64,000 bases of DNA from Diphasiastrum complanatum (lineage: Eukaryota; Streptophyta; Lycopodiopsida; Lycopodiales; Lycopodiaceae): NCBI GenBank assembly GCA_029204225.1, contig CM055095.1:52985836-53049835 (forward strand), in the 5' to 3' direction. Below the pieces are notes generated by a model that saw nothing but the letters and a program-made list of their open reading frames with translations, made no database searches and was not told the origin of the DNA. The position numbers and the translations under genes were made by a program. Below are positions 26,701 to 39,500 of the stretch, piece after piece. How positions within the stretch are numbered: position 1 is the first letter of the stretch; each line of letters starts with the position of its first letter.

Positions 26701-27466
26701 GTTGCAAGCTGATCCATAGAGGAGGGCGCTCCATCTCAGATCTTCTCCCACTCAATTCTCACTACTCTGGAAGCAGGGCAGCCATCCAACCATTTGAAGT
26801 AGGGCGCGGGATCTGATTTCCAAATATCATCCTAACTCTCTCATAAATTGTCAGAATTGAATAGGATCTTTTGCTAGTGGTTTCTCTTGCATAGGCTCTT
26901 TCTTTCATAGTGAATAGAAGTCATATAGAAGCCTGATCAGAATCTGATTTTATCAATCTGAGGCACCTATTTGATGTAGCCAGCAAGTACGAAAAAGTCC
27001 ACATCTTGATTCATTCAATAGGCAATGAATAGAGTTCAAATAGGATTGAATTAGGATCATTCTTATGATCTACAGCTTGCTGTTTTATGTATATTTCAGA
27101 TGCATGTTTCATTCCTAGATCTGTTAGGCTCAAGTACTCCTTGAAAATAGCATTTCTAAGGTCCTGAATCCTAATTTTGAGCTATTCTAGCCTTCTCTGT
27201 TTTTCCAAGAATCCATAGCTTGGGGGCTAGATCCGTTCGATCTAGGTTTAGTTGGGTTGGTTTGTCCACCATCCGTTCCCTTTGTGGTTGCTTGTTTTGG
27301 CATGCTTAGAATAGGATCCTTGGTTGAGGACTTTATAACCCCAATCTCCTGGTGGCCGGTGAGCAACCCCCGCCCCCCTTTTTTTTCAAATGCTTGATGG
27401 TGGCAAAAGAACCCCTGTTCTTTAAGAGACATAAAAAAGGGGAGTAACGTTGTGGAACTTCCCCAT

Positions 27467-27547
<81 letters not shown>

Positions 27548-30500
27548 CTTTTAGCCTTCTTGCTTCCAAGTTCCCCAGACGAAATGCCTTTTCCTCCTAA
27601 TTTTATATTGTTGCCATGATATTGTGATCACTGGATTCAAATATTCAAAATGATGAGGGACACTCTAGCTCACACACAACTAACGTCAATCTAACCCAAT
27701 TAATTCAGGCAATCATGACCTCCAAAAATAGTTCACAGATATCCAAGCATTTCCAATCATAGCAGGAACTACATGCCATGAGCCAGTCTCAACAAGCCAT
27801 ACTCCACCCTATGCCTGGAATTCTTCTCTAGTGATCACGGTGGAAAGATATGCTAGAGGGAAAATGCAAAACTGGTGCAGATAAATGGCACATTACAACC
27901 AGTCCATTCTCCTTGTATTTCTATCTTTCCTTCCAATCTTTCAAATCTCACACTAGTTTTGCAGGAAGAAACAACATCTATGCACCAAAAAAGGAAGAGC
28001 ATCATAATTATCTAGTCAGTCTAGTATGCATGCAACAAAAAAAGCTGACGTTCTTTCAAGGTATGTTGAGTACACAAAATTATCAGCTAGTATCTCACAG
28101 TTTACCTGGATCAATCCAGATAGATTTCAGGCATCGAGACAATACAGATAGATTTCAAGCATTACGAGAGTAAAAAAATATAAGCACAAAACTACACTGG
28201 ATAAAGGTGCTAGCTTTCCAACCGAAAGAAATCTAAAGTTGGTAAATGAGAAAGGAAAACGAGAACCAATCCACTGCTCACAACTCAATGTTTTCTTCCA
28301 ATCTTCTAGATCCACCAATGTCCATTTACCAAGAAAAAAACATCATCATAATACAGGCAGACCATTTTGCATCAACAATGAAAATACTATCCAAGTGTAA
28401 AAGTGCAAAAAAAAAAAAAATACTAGCAAATATTCATATAGCTGCATTGAATAAATGCACACACAACACATTATGGTTCTCAAAATTTCCAAGATACATT
28501 GAGCTTTAATCTTACCAAGATAAGTATTTCGCAATTGCTCAACAAGGGATAGGTTTCCTCGGGAATCCCACTGACATCACTAAAGCATATGAACAAATTT
28601 GGTTAACACTACAAACTTGCAAGTCAACTAAATGAGTAAAATTTCAATTGGAAGTTTTCAAAATGGAGGAAGTTTCTCAAAGTCGTTATTAATATTGATG
28701 AGCCTGAAAATGATTATGAAGATGTCACAATGATTAAAACTAACATATGATTGTGTGATCACTCTTACTGGTGCATCTTGTCTTCTTATAGAAGGTGAAG
28801 TGATTTTCCACACATAAATTTTCACAATAAAACTTGTCATGATATGCAATTACAAGAAGATACCTTATATAACAAATATCTCCCACTCGAAATCCAAGAG
28901 AACGGTAGCCTGCTCCGTGCCATACAGGTAAGGGTGTAACCTTAAATTGCATATCATTTAACTTGTTTAGTAGATTGTCATCAAGCAGAAAACATTGCAA
29001 CAATGAGCTAGATTATGCTAAGCGAGTTCCTCTGAAGGACACCACGGATTTGTTATGCCTTCAAGCAAAGAATACACCAGACTTCAATAAATTGACCCAT
29101 TTGAAAAAAAAATCTATTTTCAAGGCAAAAAATCCCAAGTGTCCATATGTCACCAACATAATGATAGTCCACTTATGTTGCAAGGACAATAGAGTAATGC
29201 ATCTAGATATATAAGAATGGTTGCTGTAAAGTAAAAACTGAAAACTTGCATGAACCAAATCCTTTGATTACAGAAATTTTACTTAATTTTCACCTATGTT
29301 TCCTTTCTAATGAGGCTGACTTCACCGAAGTTGTCAACATTGAATGCATATTTGCAATTTTCAAGACCAACCAATTAAGTTGGTCGCCTTAATGGAATCA
29401 CTTCCTTGACTTCACTTAATGATTGGGTGAATTCATATTAAGGTTGTAAGGATCAACTACCTACTCAAAGAGCTTATGAGAAGATAAGAAGGTTCACAAT
29501 AAAAAAAAGAAAACCATAAACATCATGTAACATCCTATAATGAAAGTTTGCCTTGTGTTGGACAAGAAAATGATGAGAGTTTACCATGTGGTGGACATGA
29601 ACACTATGAAATGACCTAAATGTTGCAACTTTCTTACATAAGGCAAATTTGAAGTTTCAAGGTTTCTCACAAAAGGGTAAGACACAGTGTAGCCAAGCTA
29701 AACACTTAATATGACAACATAATGAAGTTATGAACATGTAAGCAGGGCATATGTTAATATTCTATCGTACTTGGTGAGATGCCCAACGTGTTAGTTGATA
29801 ACATAGGATCTCACTATTCGGCAACTTGAGTTCTCATTGGTTTTTTGTCACTGGTTATTCTCCGGTCGAGGTACTGTGTACAACATTATGGACGAGTAAT
29901 TAGAGCGTTGATTGTTGTTCTAGCACACTTGAGCCTCGTTAATTCGTATTTACCCCAAATGTATAGCTTATCTAATTTGGTTCCATTATTTTGTTATGTG
30001 ATCATTAGTTACGTAACTCACTAATATTTGGTCACCTGGTACATGCTCGACTAATTACAGTTAGTTAGAGTCTAGCCTCAATATAAGGGAAGCTCAACGA
30101 GGTTAGGCTCTAACTATGGTTAACACTATGTTATATATAACACTCTATGTTATATTGAGTTAGCTATAACTAGAGTGATATCTGGGGGTTAGATAAAGAA
30201 CTCCCTCGACTAGACATATGGGAGAAGCAACATAATAGTATATTGCATATATTGAGGTCTAGTATGAGCGAGTCATCTATATCAGTTCTTCTCACATGGT
30301 ATCAAAGCAACTCATGCTATCAAGTGACTATGTCTTCCAATGTTGAAATTTATCAAAGATTTAGTTAAGTTGCGTGCAAGAGCACATCATAACCTTCCAA
30401 GAGGGTGCACTTCCTATTCAGCCCTTAGGAGTGTTTGGAATAAAAAATCTTCCAACAAATTGAGCACCATTGCATCCGCTTAAGAAACTTCAACAATTCA

Positions 30501-33500
30501 CAAACAAAAATCATTCGAATCCTAAGCAAGATCTTTCAATTACAGTAATCAGTTGAATGAGATAATTACACCATTGGATTGGCCGAGAGGAGACCAATTG
30601 TATCGAATTTGGACAAAAAATGAGCGAAGTTCCTAGAAGCTTCCAAAAATTCCCTCTCTTCCATTAGGGGGCAATTCCATTTGGTCAAAGTATTTCACAA
30701 CATCCACGTACGACTAGTCAAAGAGAGTGTGTGTGAAGTGAGTCAAGTACGCAAGATGACCCCAATTATGGTCTACAAAAATTTGAAATACAAAGGATAA
30801 AGAATGTTGGGAGTGCTGCAAATCGGGGTGGCCTAGAGCATGAAAACACACAATTCTAGACACCAAAGTTTAGCGGAAGCTTGAGGATCTTAAATCTAAT
30901 AAGCCCACAAGTTGCCTCGAGGCTTAAAAGACCACATGCAATTAACATGCATTGACATGCAAGAAAGTTTAAGCAACATGCAAGAGCATGCACTGACCAT
31001 GCAAGGTCTAGGAGTTCCTGCAGGACTTCATGCAAGAACATGCAAGCATAAAATCACTTTGAAGCTTGATGAAAAAAGATCTTGAGCAATCGGCTGTTTG
31101 GAGACGTCTGATCCAGATCTGTATGTGGCTGTGGCAGGAAGCTAAAAGATTCAACAAGATCATCAAAATGCATAAAAAACACTTTAGAAAGTGTATGGAT
31201 AGATGTGCAACGATCTACACAATCTGGATCTCCAAATGATTAGGAATTATGATCCTAGAAAATGGCAGATTGGATCTATAATTCAGGACAGCAAGAAGAA
31301 CACTTTAAAGTATGGAAAGAATTAAATGCAATGAACATAAATGGAAGAGACAATACCATTGAGACATCAAGAACAAGAATGTAGGGAAGGGGGGGGCTCT
31401 CCACCCTCTCCAATCGATTTCTCCACCACAAATGATCTCTCTTGGATACTCGATAGAGGAGTGGAGAGCCCCTTTTATAATTTTTGTTGAGAATCAAGGT
31501 TACATTGCATGATAGTAGGTGGATGAGTCAAGTAGAGTTCCTCTAGGTGTTTGCATGCATTCTCTCCATGCATGAGTCCCAAGGATCCACGAATTTCACC
31601 TAGAGAGAGATTAAAAATGTTAGGACCCAAGTAGACTCTTGCATGTCAAGAGTTTGGACCCAACTTAAAATGATTAACCTTAGGAACCTAAGTAATTAGA
31701 TTAATTTTTAACTACCTTAAAGTTGCCAACATCTTGCAAGAAGGGTCTCCAACTTAAAATATACCTTGACTCTCAATTTTTATGTTTTCTATTTTTTATT
31801 TCTTTTACATGGTGAACAAAATAACTAGGGGAATTTTTGTGAATGCTTACAAATGATAACACTCCCCCTTAAGCTGCACAAAAATTTCAACACTTATCCA
31901 ATTCCTATGGAAGGAAATGGTACTTCACCACGCTTTTGAATTTCGGATGGATTTATGCTAGAAGGACTAGCATCTTCTGGACGTGTAGAGATTGTCTCTA
32001 CTAAGTAAGCAGCTGCATAAGGATAGATGATATCTTCATCCTCTGACTCTTATGAATCTTCAAAAGAGTATTGCCTTCTTCTTTCCTGCATGTGCCTAAT
32101 AATGATGTGATCATCATAGGCATTCACTTCCTCCTGATTGAGTAGATTTGGCCTCTGTAAGGAATAGTCTTCGGGTGCATCAAAGGTTTCTTCAACTTCA
32201 GATTTGATGTCAAAAGCTTCCCCTGAAGGATTGCTCTCCTTCATAAATGATTGTTGATGCAAAGGCTCCAACATTCGGACCTCAGCACTTTCGGATGCTG
32301 CCACATGCAACTCAGATACTGGCCCAGGAATTGTCATCTCAGGAACTCTCTCTGGCTCTAACACTGGTTCTTGGCAATCTACATCCTTACTTGGCTGCAT
32401 CACTAGTTGAACTACACTAGCATCTGTTTGCACCTGCAAGAAAGGATCATATTCTAGCAAGGCATTTTCTAAGTCCAAGATTACTTGTTCATGGTAACTT
32501 GGCTTGTCGACATCTGCTATTCTGAAGCTGTTTTCATCCTGCTCTAGACAAGACAAAAAATCATCAATAGTTTGTTGAAACTCCCCCTCAAGGTGAGCTT
32601 CTGGAATCACTTCCTTCATTATAGAAGGTAGTTGCAGGTCTTCAAGAACCTGCATGCAATATTTCTCCACAATGGGAGACAAATTCATAGGCACATACAT
32701 AGACACAGATTTCTCAGTATCAGTATGCATCCATTTGGTGGAGGTTTGTGCCATATAGGCACAGCTGTATTCAGGTTCTTGATGATAAGAACACTCGGGC
32801 TTCTCATCTGGAAAGCTCTTTCCTGGTTGTCTGCTTCTATCAGCTACATCTGTAACTGCATGTGTTTCTATATCTTGTTGTTTACTTTGAAAGCATTTTT
32901 GAAGCTATCTTGTGGCCTCTTGTCACAAAATGGTGTTGCATGTCCTGTCTTCTTACAAAATTTACAAAATAGCTTTCTGTTTGTTGTTCTGCATCTGGCC
33001 TGCATAAAACGCCTGGTGTAGAGAATCCTCCTTTTGCTTGGATCCTTTAGCTTTAGCTGTGTCATCATGAATATGGAACTCCTCTTCTCTCATCAGCTCC
33101 TCTCGAAGTAAAGCTACTTTAGCTTTTTCATAAGTCTATTTGCCTGCATGGTGATGGATGTCTTGAAATTCTTGTAAGAGACTGGAAGACCTCTCAACAG
33201 GATAATTAGCTTTTTCTTCTCCAGAATTGCATGCTCAGGTCCTGCAAATTCTAAATGAAGAAGCAACTTTTCCAAAGACTCAATGTAATCACTTACAGGA
33301 CTTTATTACCATCCATTAAAGTTGGTTCAGGATATAACTTAGTAGCTATTTCCCAACACCCTGGATGCTGCCGGAGTTGATATTCTATCTCTCTAACCCA
33401 TGCATGATAGTTTGAAGAGAATTCTAGATAAACAGTTTGAGCCATGATGAGAATAATGAATTGACACAAGCAACCAAGCAAGACAAGTATAGAGCCTAAA

Positions 33501-36500
33501 GCTCTGATACCACTGCTGCAAATCGGGGCTAGAGCATGAAAAAACACAATTCTAGAGAAGTAGTTAATGGTGACAAAGAGAGGCCACCTACCTTGGCTCC
33601 TACTACACCGACTAGGGCAACTGCTTCATCAACAACGGTTGTGTTCGAGACGCAAATGTCTACTAATGCATATAGATCAACAGCAGTTGACCACACAACA
33701 GGAACTGTCAATGTCCCCACACCATACTTAGCCACCTCACTCTAGACCGATGCTTTTTTGCATGCTAAGCATGCAATTTCTCATGGTCAAGAGGAAGAGG
33801 ATCAGTTTCCCTAATAGTTGACTCATGCAAATTGACCTGAAAAACAAAATGATGGGATACATGCCTTTATCCAAGGCATCTACTTAGTAGTAGGATGTAT
33901 GACATCATATCGAAGTTGGATGCCTATGAAAATGACATCTGAATCCAACCTTGTGAAGGTCCAAGGCAGTTTTCCAGCTATAATTGAATAAAGAAGTTAA
34001 TCGTGCTATTTCTAAGACTTGGTTCTTGAAATGGAGAACTTTCATTCTCATCTCAAAGAACTTGATTTATCAAAAACTGCGTTGATCCTGAAATCAGGCC
34101 TTTAGCTACTCAATGACGTGTAACTTCCAATGCCCTATTTTTATTTCCTTTTACTCCACATCCTCAAAACCCTTGGGAAACCAAAAAACTTATTGGTTAA
34201 ATTTTACAAACAATTTCCTTCTGTCATGCACTGATCTAGAGAGATATTTGTGGGGAATTTCTCCTGTTGAAATCTTATATCCAGTTCACATTAGGAATGC
34301 CACAAAAGGAACTAATTCTGCATCTTAAGAAATTTGGCACATCAAAACAGAAAGTGCACTTAACACTCCAACTCTCTCAGCTGAATTTTCAGGAGTCAAA
34401 TGTCAGGATTTCTGATAACCCTTGTTTTACAAACAAGAGCCAGAAATGTTCTACATTTCAAAAGAGCACAAGTAAACCAGCCACAAGTAGCTATAATCCA
34501 TAATCATGGCTCCTAAAATACTGAAAAGAAAGTAAAAATGATCGTTGTACTGTGGATGCCCACCTTAAGGCCACACACAAAAAAAGGATCCTCAGAGATT
34601 GGAGTGAATTGAAGATTTGAAACAGCTGTGCCAGCTGTGATTACGCTTGTATCAACCAAATAGTAATGGGTCTTTGCTAAAACCTGCACTAGGCATGGCA
34701 AAAAGGTTACATTCGATGTAGATTGAGGGCAGATGTACCCTCAAGGAAACAATAACATAATGTGCTAAACAAAATGATATCAGGGAAAGAAATGGAAGGT
34801 TATAATACACGATAAACCACAAACCCAACTATTTTCATGTTCCTACTGAGTGCAACGAAGCAACGTGTCCAAGTGGTATATTTCAGATCATAGATAGTTT
34901 TTTTCTGAAATCAATATACCACCAGACAAATTAATCCAGATGCGTTCTTGGAGGATAAGGTAGTGAAATCTTATAAAGCAAATGAGACATCTTTATAACT
35001 ACAAAGAGAAATGACAAAGCAATGTGACACCAACTTTACAATTAAGTCCAACATCGAACACATTTCCTAGCTGGCTGGAGGACACACTGGCATAAGGAAC
35101 TGTGACACACTGGCATAAGGAACTGTGGCAGTAGGTTTATCAACTTACTGTTTTGGATTGGTGATCCTCAATTCTCTATTGTTGCACAAGCTATCAACTT
35201 GTTAAGTAATCTAAGTAGCCAAAACAAATTTCAACAATTTTGAGCTTTAAACTTTGTACAGATGCCACTCGTGGAAGAATCACAAGCCTTGAATTTGAAA
35301 AAATTAAATGTCAAGCCTTGATTATGTTTGGATTTTCATGTACAGAAGTCCTTTTTTGGGTTTATCATTATTTGCCATTTTCCGGTAGGACAAAATGCAT
35401 GCATTTTATTCTACCACCCTAAGGAAGCAGCAGTAAGGTCATATGATTTTAAGTAAACATGGATGATTAGCTAGGCCTTACAACATCACCATAACTGGAG
35501 CACTCAATTTGATTGACATTGAATGCACATTGAAATCAGACCTCCTGCGTCCTTGTATAGTGACCAGTGTGTGTGTGCGCGCGCGCATGTGCACAAAGCG
35601 TAAGATCTAGCCTTGAAATTGTTGTAATCTTATGCCAATACTAGAATACTTGCAACTTTAAGCACAAAACTCTGTTCTTGTTCTATTAGAAAACTGACCT
35701 CAAGATCTCGACAAGTAGCATAAACTTGGGCTGTGGCCTGAATATTGTTAGTCCAATCTCTTAAATCATCCAAACCTGCATAGTATGCACATATTGATGG
35801 ATGTCACACCAGCCCATCATCCTGAACAAAAGATGATAATTCTGCTTTTAGTTAAGAAAGGCTAAGACTCCAACGGTATCTTATTTGAAGCAAGTACAGA
35901 AAGTATTAAAAACTCTCCACATACCAGCTGTGCCCAAGCACAAGGAAAAAAGAAAGCTACAAAGATCAAGGTGTCTGCTAACCATCCCTTCTCTCATCTA
36001 GGATTCATGGCTGTCCTAGAAAACAAGGAAAAATTGCTGATGAATAAATCAGCACAAATCTGTCAAAACATATGCCCTTTCATCCCCTTGGGACAAAGCA
36101 CCAAGGCAAAGGACACACAGGACTGAGTCCAACATATTTTCCAGTATCAGCTCAGTCAATCATAATCCCAGCAAGTTGTATTCCTATAAGATGAAGCCAA
36201 TAAAATGGGAGATATGTATTTGCATATGTGTGTATGCAGCCCACTCATAAAAGCAGATTGGTGGAGAGAAGGAAAGGAGACTTACCCCCAGCAGCATCAG
36301 CATGAGAATGAGTAAGAAGAACAGCATCCAACTCCCTTATCCTGCATACATTTGATCAGTGTGCATTTTAAATTTTCTTGGTAATTCTGCCATTAGACAA
36401 AAAGAAAATCTGTCATCACCCTGACCTATTTGCATCTCTCAAAAAATAGTCACGAGTAACAAATTTTGCCAGTCCACAACAACTTTCATCCCACTAAGTT

Positions 36501-39500
36501 CATGCAATTGATTCAAAATCAGTTTGCTAGCTCCGCATAATCTCAGCTTAAATGTAAGGCACTAATGCTAAGTGCTTGGTATGTGCCATAATCCCCACAC
36601 AATACTTAATTAGATAGAATCACTACATGCTCTGAAAAAGAATAAACCAAGCACTAACCCATAGTAGGGGAACCACTGGAGGGCACTGTGATAAAAATAC
36701 CTGCAACAATACGCAAAGATTAAAAGCATTGAAGTAACAAATGAGAACACATAGGCGATTTCCAGAGGCACATCAAAGAAGCTTCAAAGATCTCCGAATG
36801 GCAGAGTAGTCTGATTGATTCTGAGCATAAGCTTTCCTTTATAAAGTTGCTGTTACTGGAAAAAGCCACAAGGCTAACTTCATACAGAAGTGCACATGCA
36901 CACAACTTATGTACATCTATGACTAGTAGTACATAAAGTATATATTCAATAGGAGATGGCACAAAAGAAGATAGAGGTTGATTCAGCAACCAGAGCCACA
37001 GATTAAGACAAGAAACCGTACTCAAATATGAGATTCAAAATCCTAGTAATATAAGTAGTGCGACAGGCCGATTAACTTAGAATAGATCATCAGGGTCTAT
37101 TGATTGCAGGTCAATTGGCATAATTGAAGGACTCAAAGTCTTCTAGAAGGGTGAAGTATTACAGCTCACAATTGTCTCAAACAAATAGCTGGATCATGCA
37201 TTTAGCTTGAACCTTTTTCTTCAAAATAAAGGTCACAAAACACAGTGGGTTCTGCACTTAGATGTTTTACCAGACAATCCTCAATTCTTACGAACTTATT
37301 TTGCATTTAGTCAAGAATTATAACTGATTACATAAGGGACCTGGTTAACTACTTTGAAACAACTATAATGATGATATCTTTTCTATTCAAATGAAGAAAA
37401 AGCTTCACGTCTATGAACTTATTCTGGTGTTCTTTAGCAACTTCAACCTATGAACTTATTGTGGTGGTCTTCCATGTACACGACTGCAGCAAATTACAAA
37501 AGACATTTTAAACAAATGTTGGTCAGACCTAATAATCACTCAGTTCTGTCAAATAGAATAGATAACTAACCATATGTAGTTATGTTCATTTGTACCTCAA
37601 ACCATTTAAGCTACATCAAGAATAAAAAACTACTCTGGTGGCAATCATACTTGCCAGCATCTATCAAAATGGTTTTCCAGCGGCTACTGGAAGTTCCAAC
37701 ACGGATGACAATGCTAGTATTCCGACGCCTATTTTTATTGCCAAATCTTGTTGCAGCCCAGCAAACCTAGTATCAAGCAATTTGATAGCAAATTAACAGA
37801 AAGCCAAATTTCGAAACAGCACACACCTCCCTGAGCTAATCTCTCTGAGTTACTAGAACAAAGCTAAAATCATCTTAAAAACAGAAAATATCTGCAGTAA
37901 TAAGTATAATGAGAAGAAAAAGGAGCTGCTTTTAAATGCTTGACCTAGGAGTTGACAAAAAAAACTATCATTTCTATTTATTGGTGAAGAAGCTTATGAA
38001 TATAATACTGGGCTGGAATAATTCCTCATTTTCGAAAAGTATAACCCTACATGAACATTTAAAAAAAAAGAAATCTCTTAATACCAATTTGGGAAGCAAA
38101 ACATGGCTGTCCATTTTTCACTCTTCCTTGTATTCACACCTTTATGGATGCTCATTGCATGACCCACAATATCTATAGAAAGGAACATCTAAAAGCATGT
38201 CTTCTTGCCAGCTAAATTTGAATAGTTGCACTAGTCAACATAACCGATGACAGATCTCCTCAAGAAGTTGGTAAAATTACAAAATGAAGATATTAAATTC
38301 CCAATGTCGGCACTATGCTAGACATGAAAAACTTCAAAATCTATTATTTGGCTCTATCTCACTAAAAAGATGAACTTGACAACTTCAAACAACATTCTTC
38401 CCTTTTAAGCAAAAACAAATTGCATGTGACTTCAATTAACGTGTTTTTGGGTGGTGTTTGTAGGTTGAAACTCAAAAATCTAAGATTCTAGAGAGTTTAA
38501 CTAAGAATCAGCAAAAGGTCATTAAAGAGGAGCATACAATTTGGGAAACTCTTCGGATAACCCGTAAAATGACCTGACAGCAATGAAAGACACATTGACA
38601 CAATGGCATCAAGAAGATAATGAAAGAGCCACAGCTTGTCAAATGAAGGATGATTCTCCAACAAATGAAAAGGAGCTGCCTTGCTCAGCTCCATTGACAA
38701 TCTCCATTCTAGATTCACAGCACCAAATTGTGACGATTCCAGCAATCGGATCTTTCAAATCTTTGATAGTCTTCCAAAACATAAAAGAAGCTGACATGTG
38801 TAGTTGAGTAACTAGAGTCCTAGGCTCTAGCCTAGTGACTAAGAGCAATGAAAAAGATCAAGCATAGAGCATCACATAACCAAAAGCCCACAACAAATCG
38901 ATGATCATGTAACAACCTCCAACAAAGATGGCGATACAGTCGTCCATATGTTGATGTGCAATCCCTCCTACAAAGGAACTTCTAAAAGAGTCTCCTACAA
39001 AGAACTAGAGAGAAAAGAAGTAGTGAGATGTGGAGAACCTACAAGCTACTTGTTGAAGAGTAATGCCTATTTTACCCCTTTTGGCTAAGCATTAGTTAAG
39101 TTGTACATAACTCATGGGGCATGTTTTAATTAAATGCATGACCCCCCCTTTTGTTAAGTTATGTAAATTAGTGCAAGTGGCCCACTTGGCCAAGTAGCTC
39201 ACTCCCATGGTTGACACCTAGACTTTCCATGCATGTAAAGGAGGTGCTTGCCTCACAAGAGATTTGGAGGACCCATGCCCTCCTCTCTCTCACTAGCAAT
39301 TCATTTTCTTCTTGAGACTTTTGAGTTTGTGAGATGCTCATGCAATTCTCCTTGTGTGTGTTATTTCCATAGCCAAGTTTTCTCAAGCTTTCATAGTTGA
39401 TCTAGCATCTGAGTTAAGATACTCCATAGCTAGGTCTTGTAATTCTTCATGGTATCAGAGCAGGTTGTCTAGCCTGTGAGTCTGAGAGTGAGAGAAACTT

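Larger units (their letters stand above)
30814..33556 (-). mobile_element. Gag-only retrotransposon (TR-GAG-like), minus strand
   Basis: Read on the minus strand: an LTR stub (33556-33514, ending GCAGCA), PBS TGGTATCAGAGC (33512-33501), a broken gag with one zinc knuckle, a 234-codon frame of unknown function, a polypurine tract (CTTAAGGGGGAG, about 31873-31862), and a 1048-bp LTR (31861-30814). No protease, integrase, RT or RNase H is present. This is the design of a non-autonomous element relying on another element's pol. The 5' LTR is cut to 43 bases. It lies in intron 7, in the same direction as the gene. Confidence 0.78.

Noticed and set aside
33536-33745. 69-codon Thr/Ala-rich forward frame as a gene
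   Set aside because: It starts inside the LTR stub of the gag-only element and matches no family; chance or unknown relic cannot be told apart.
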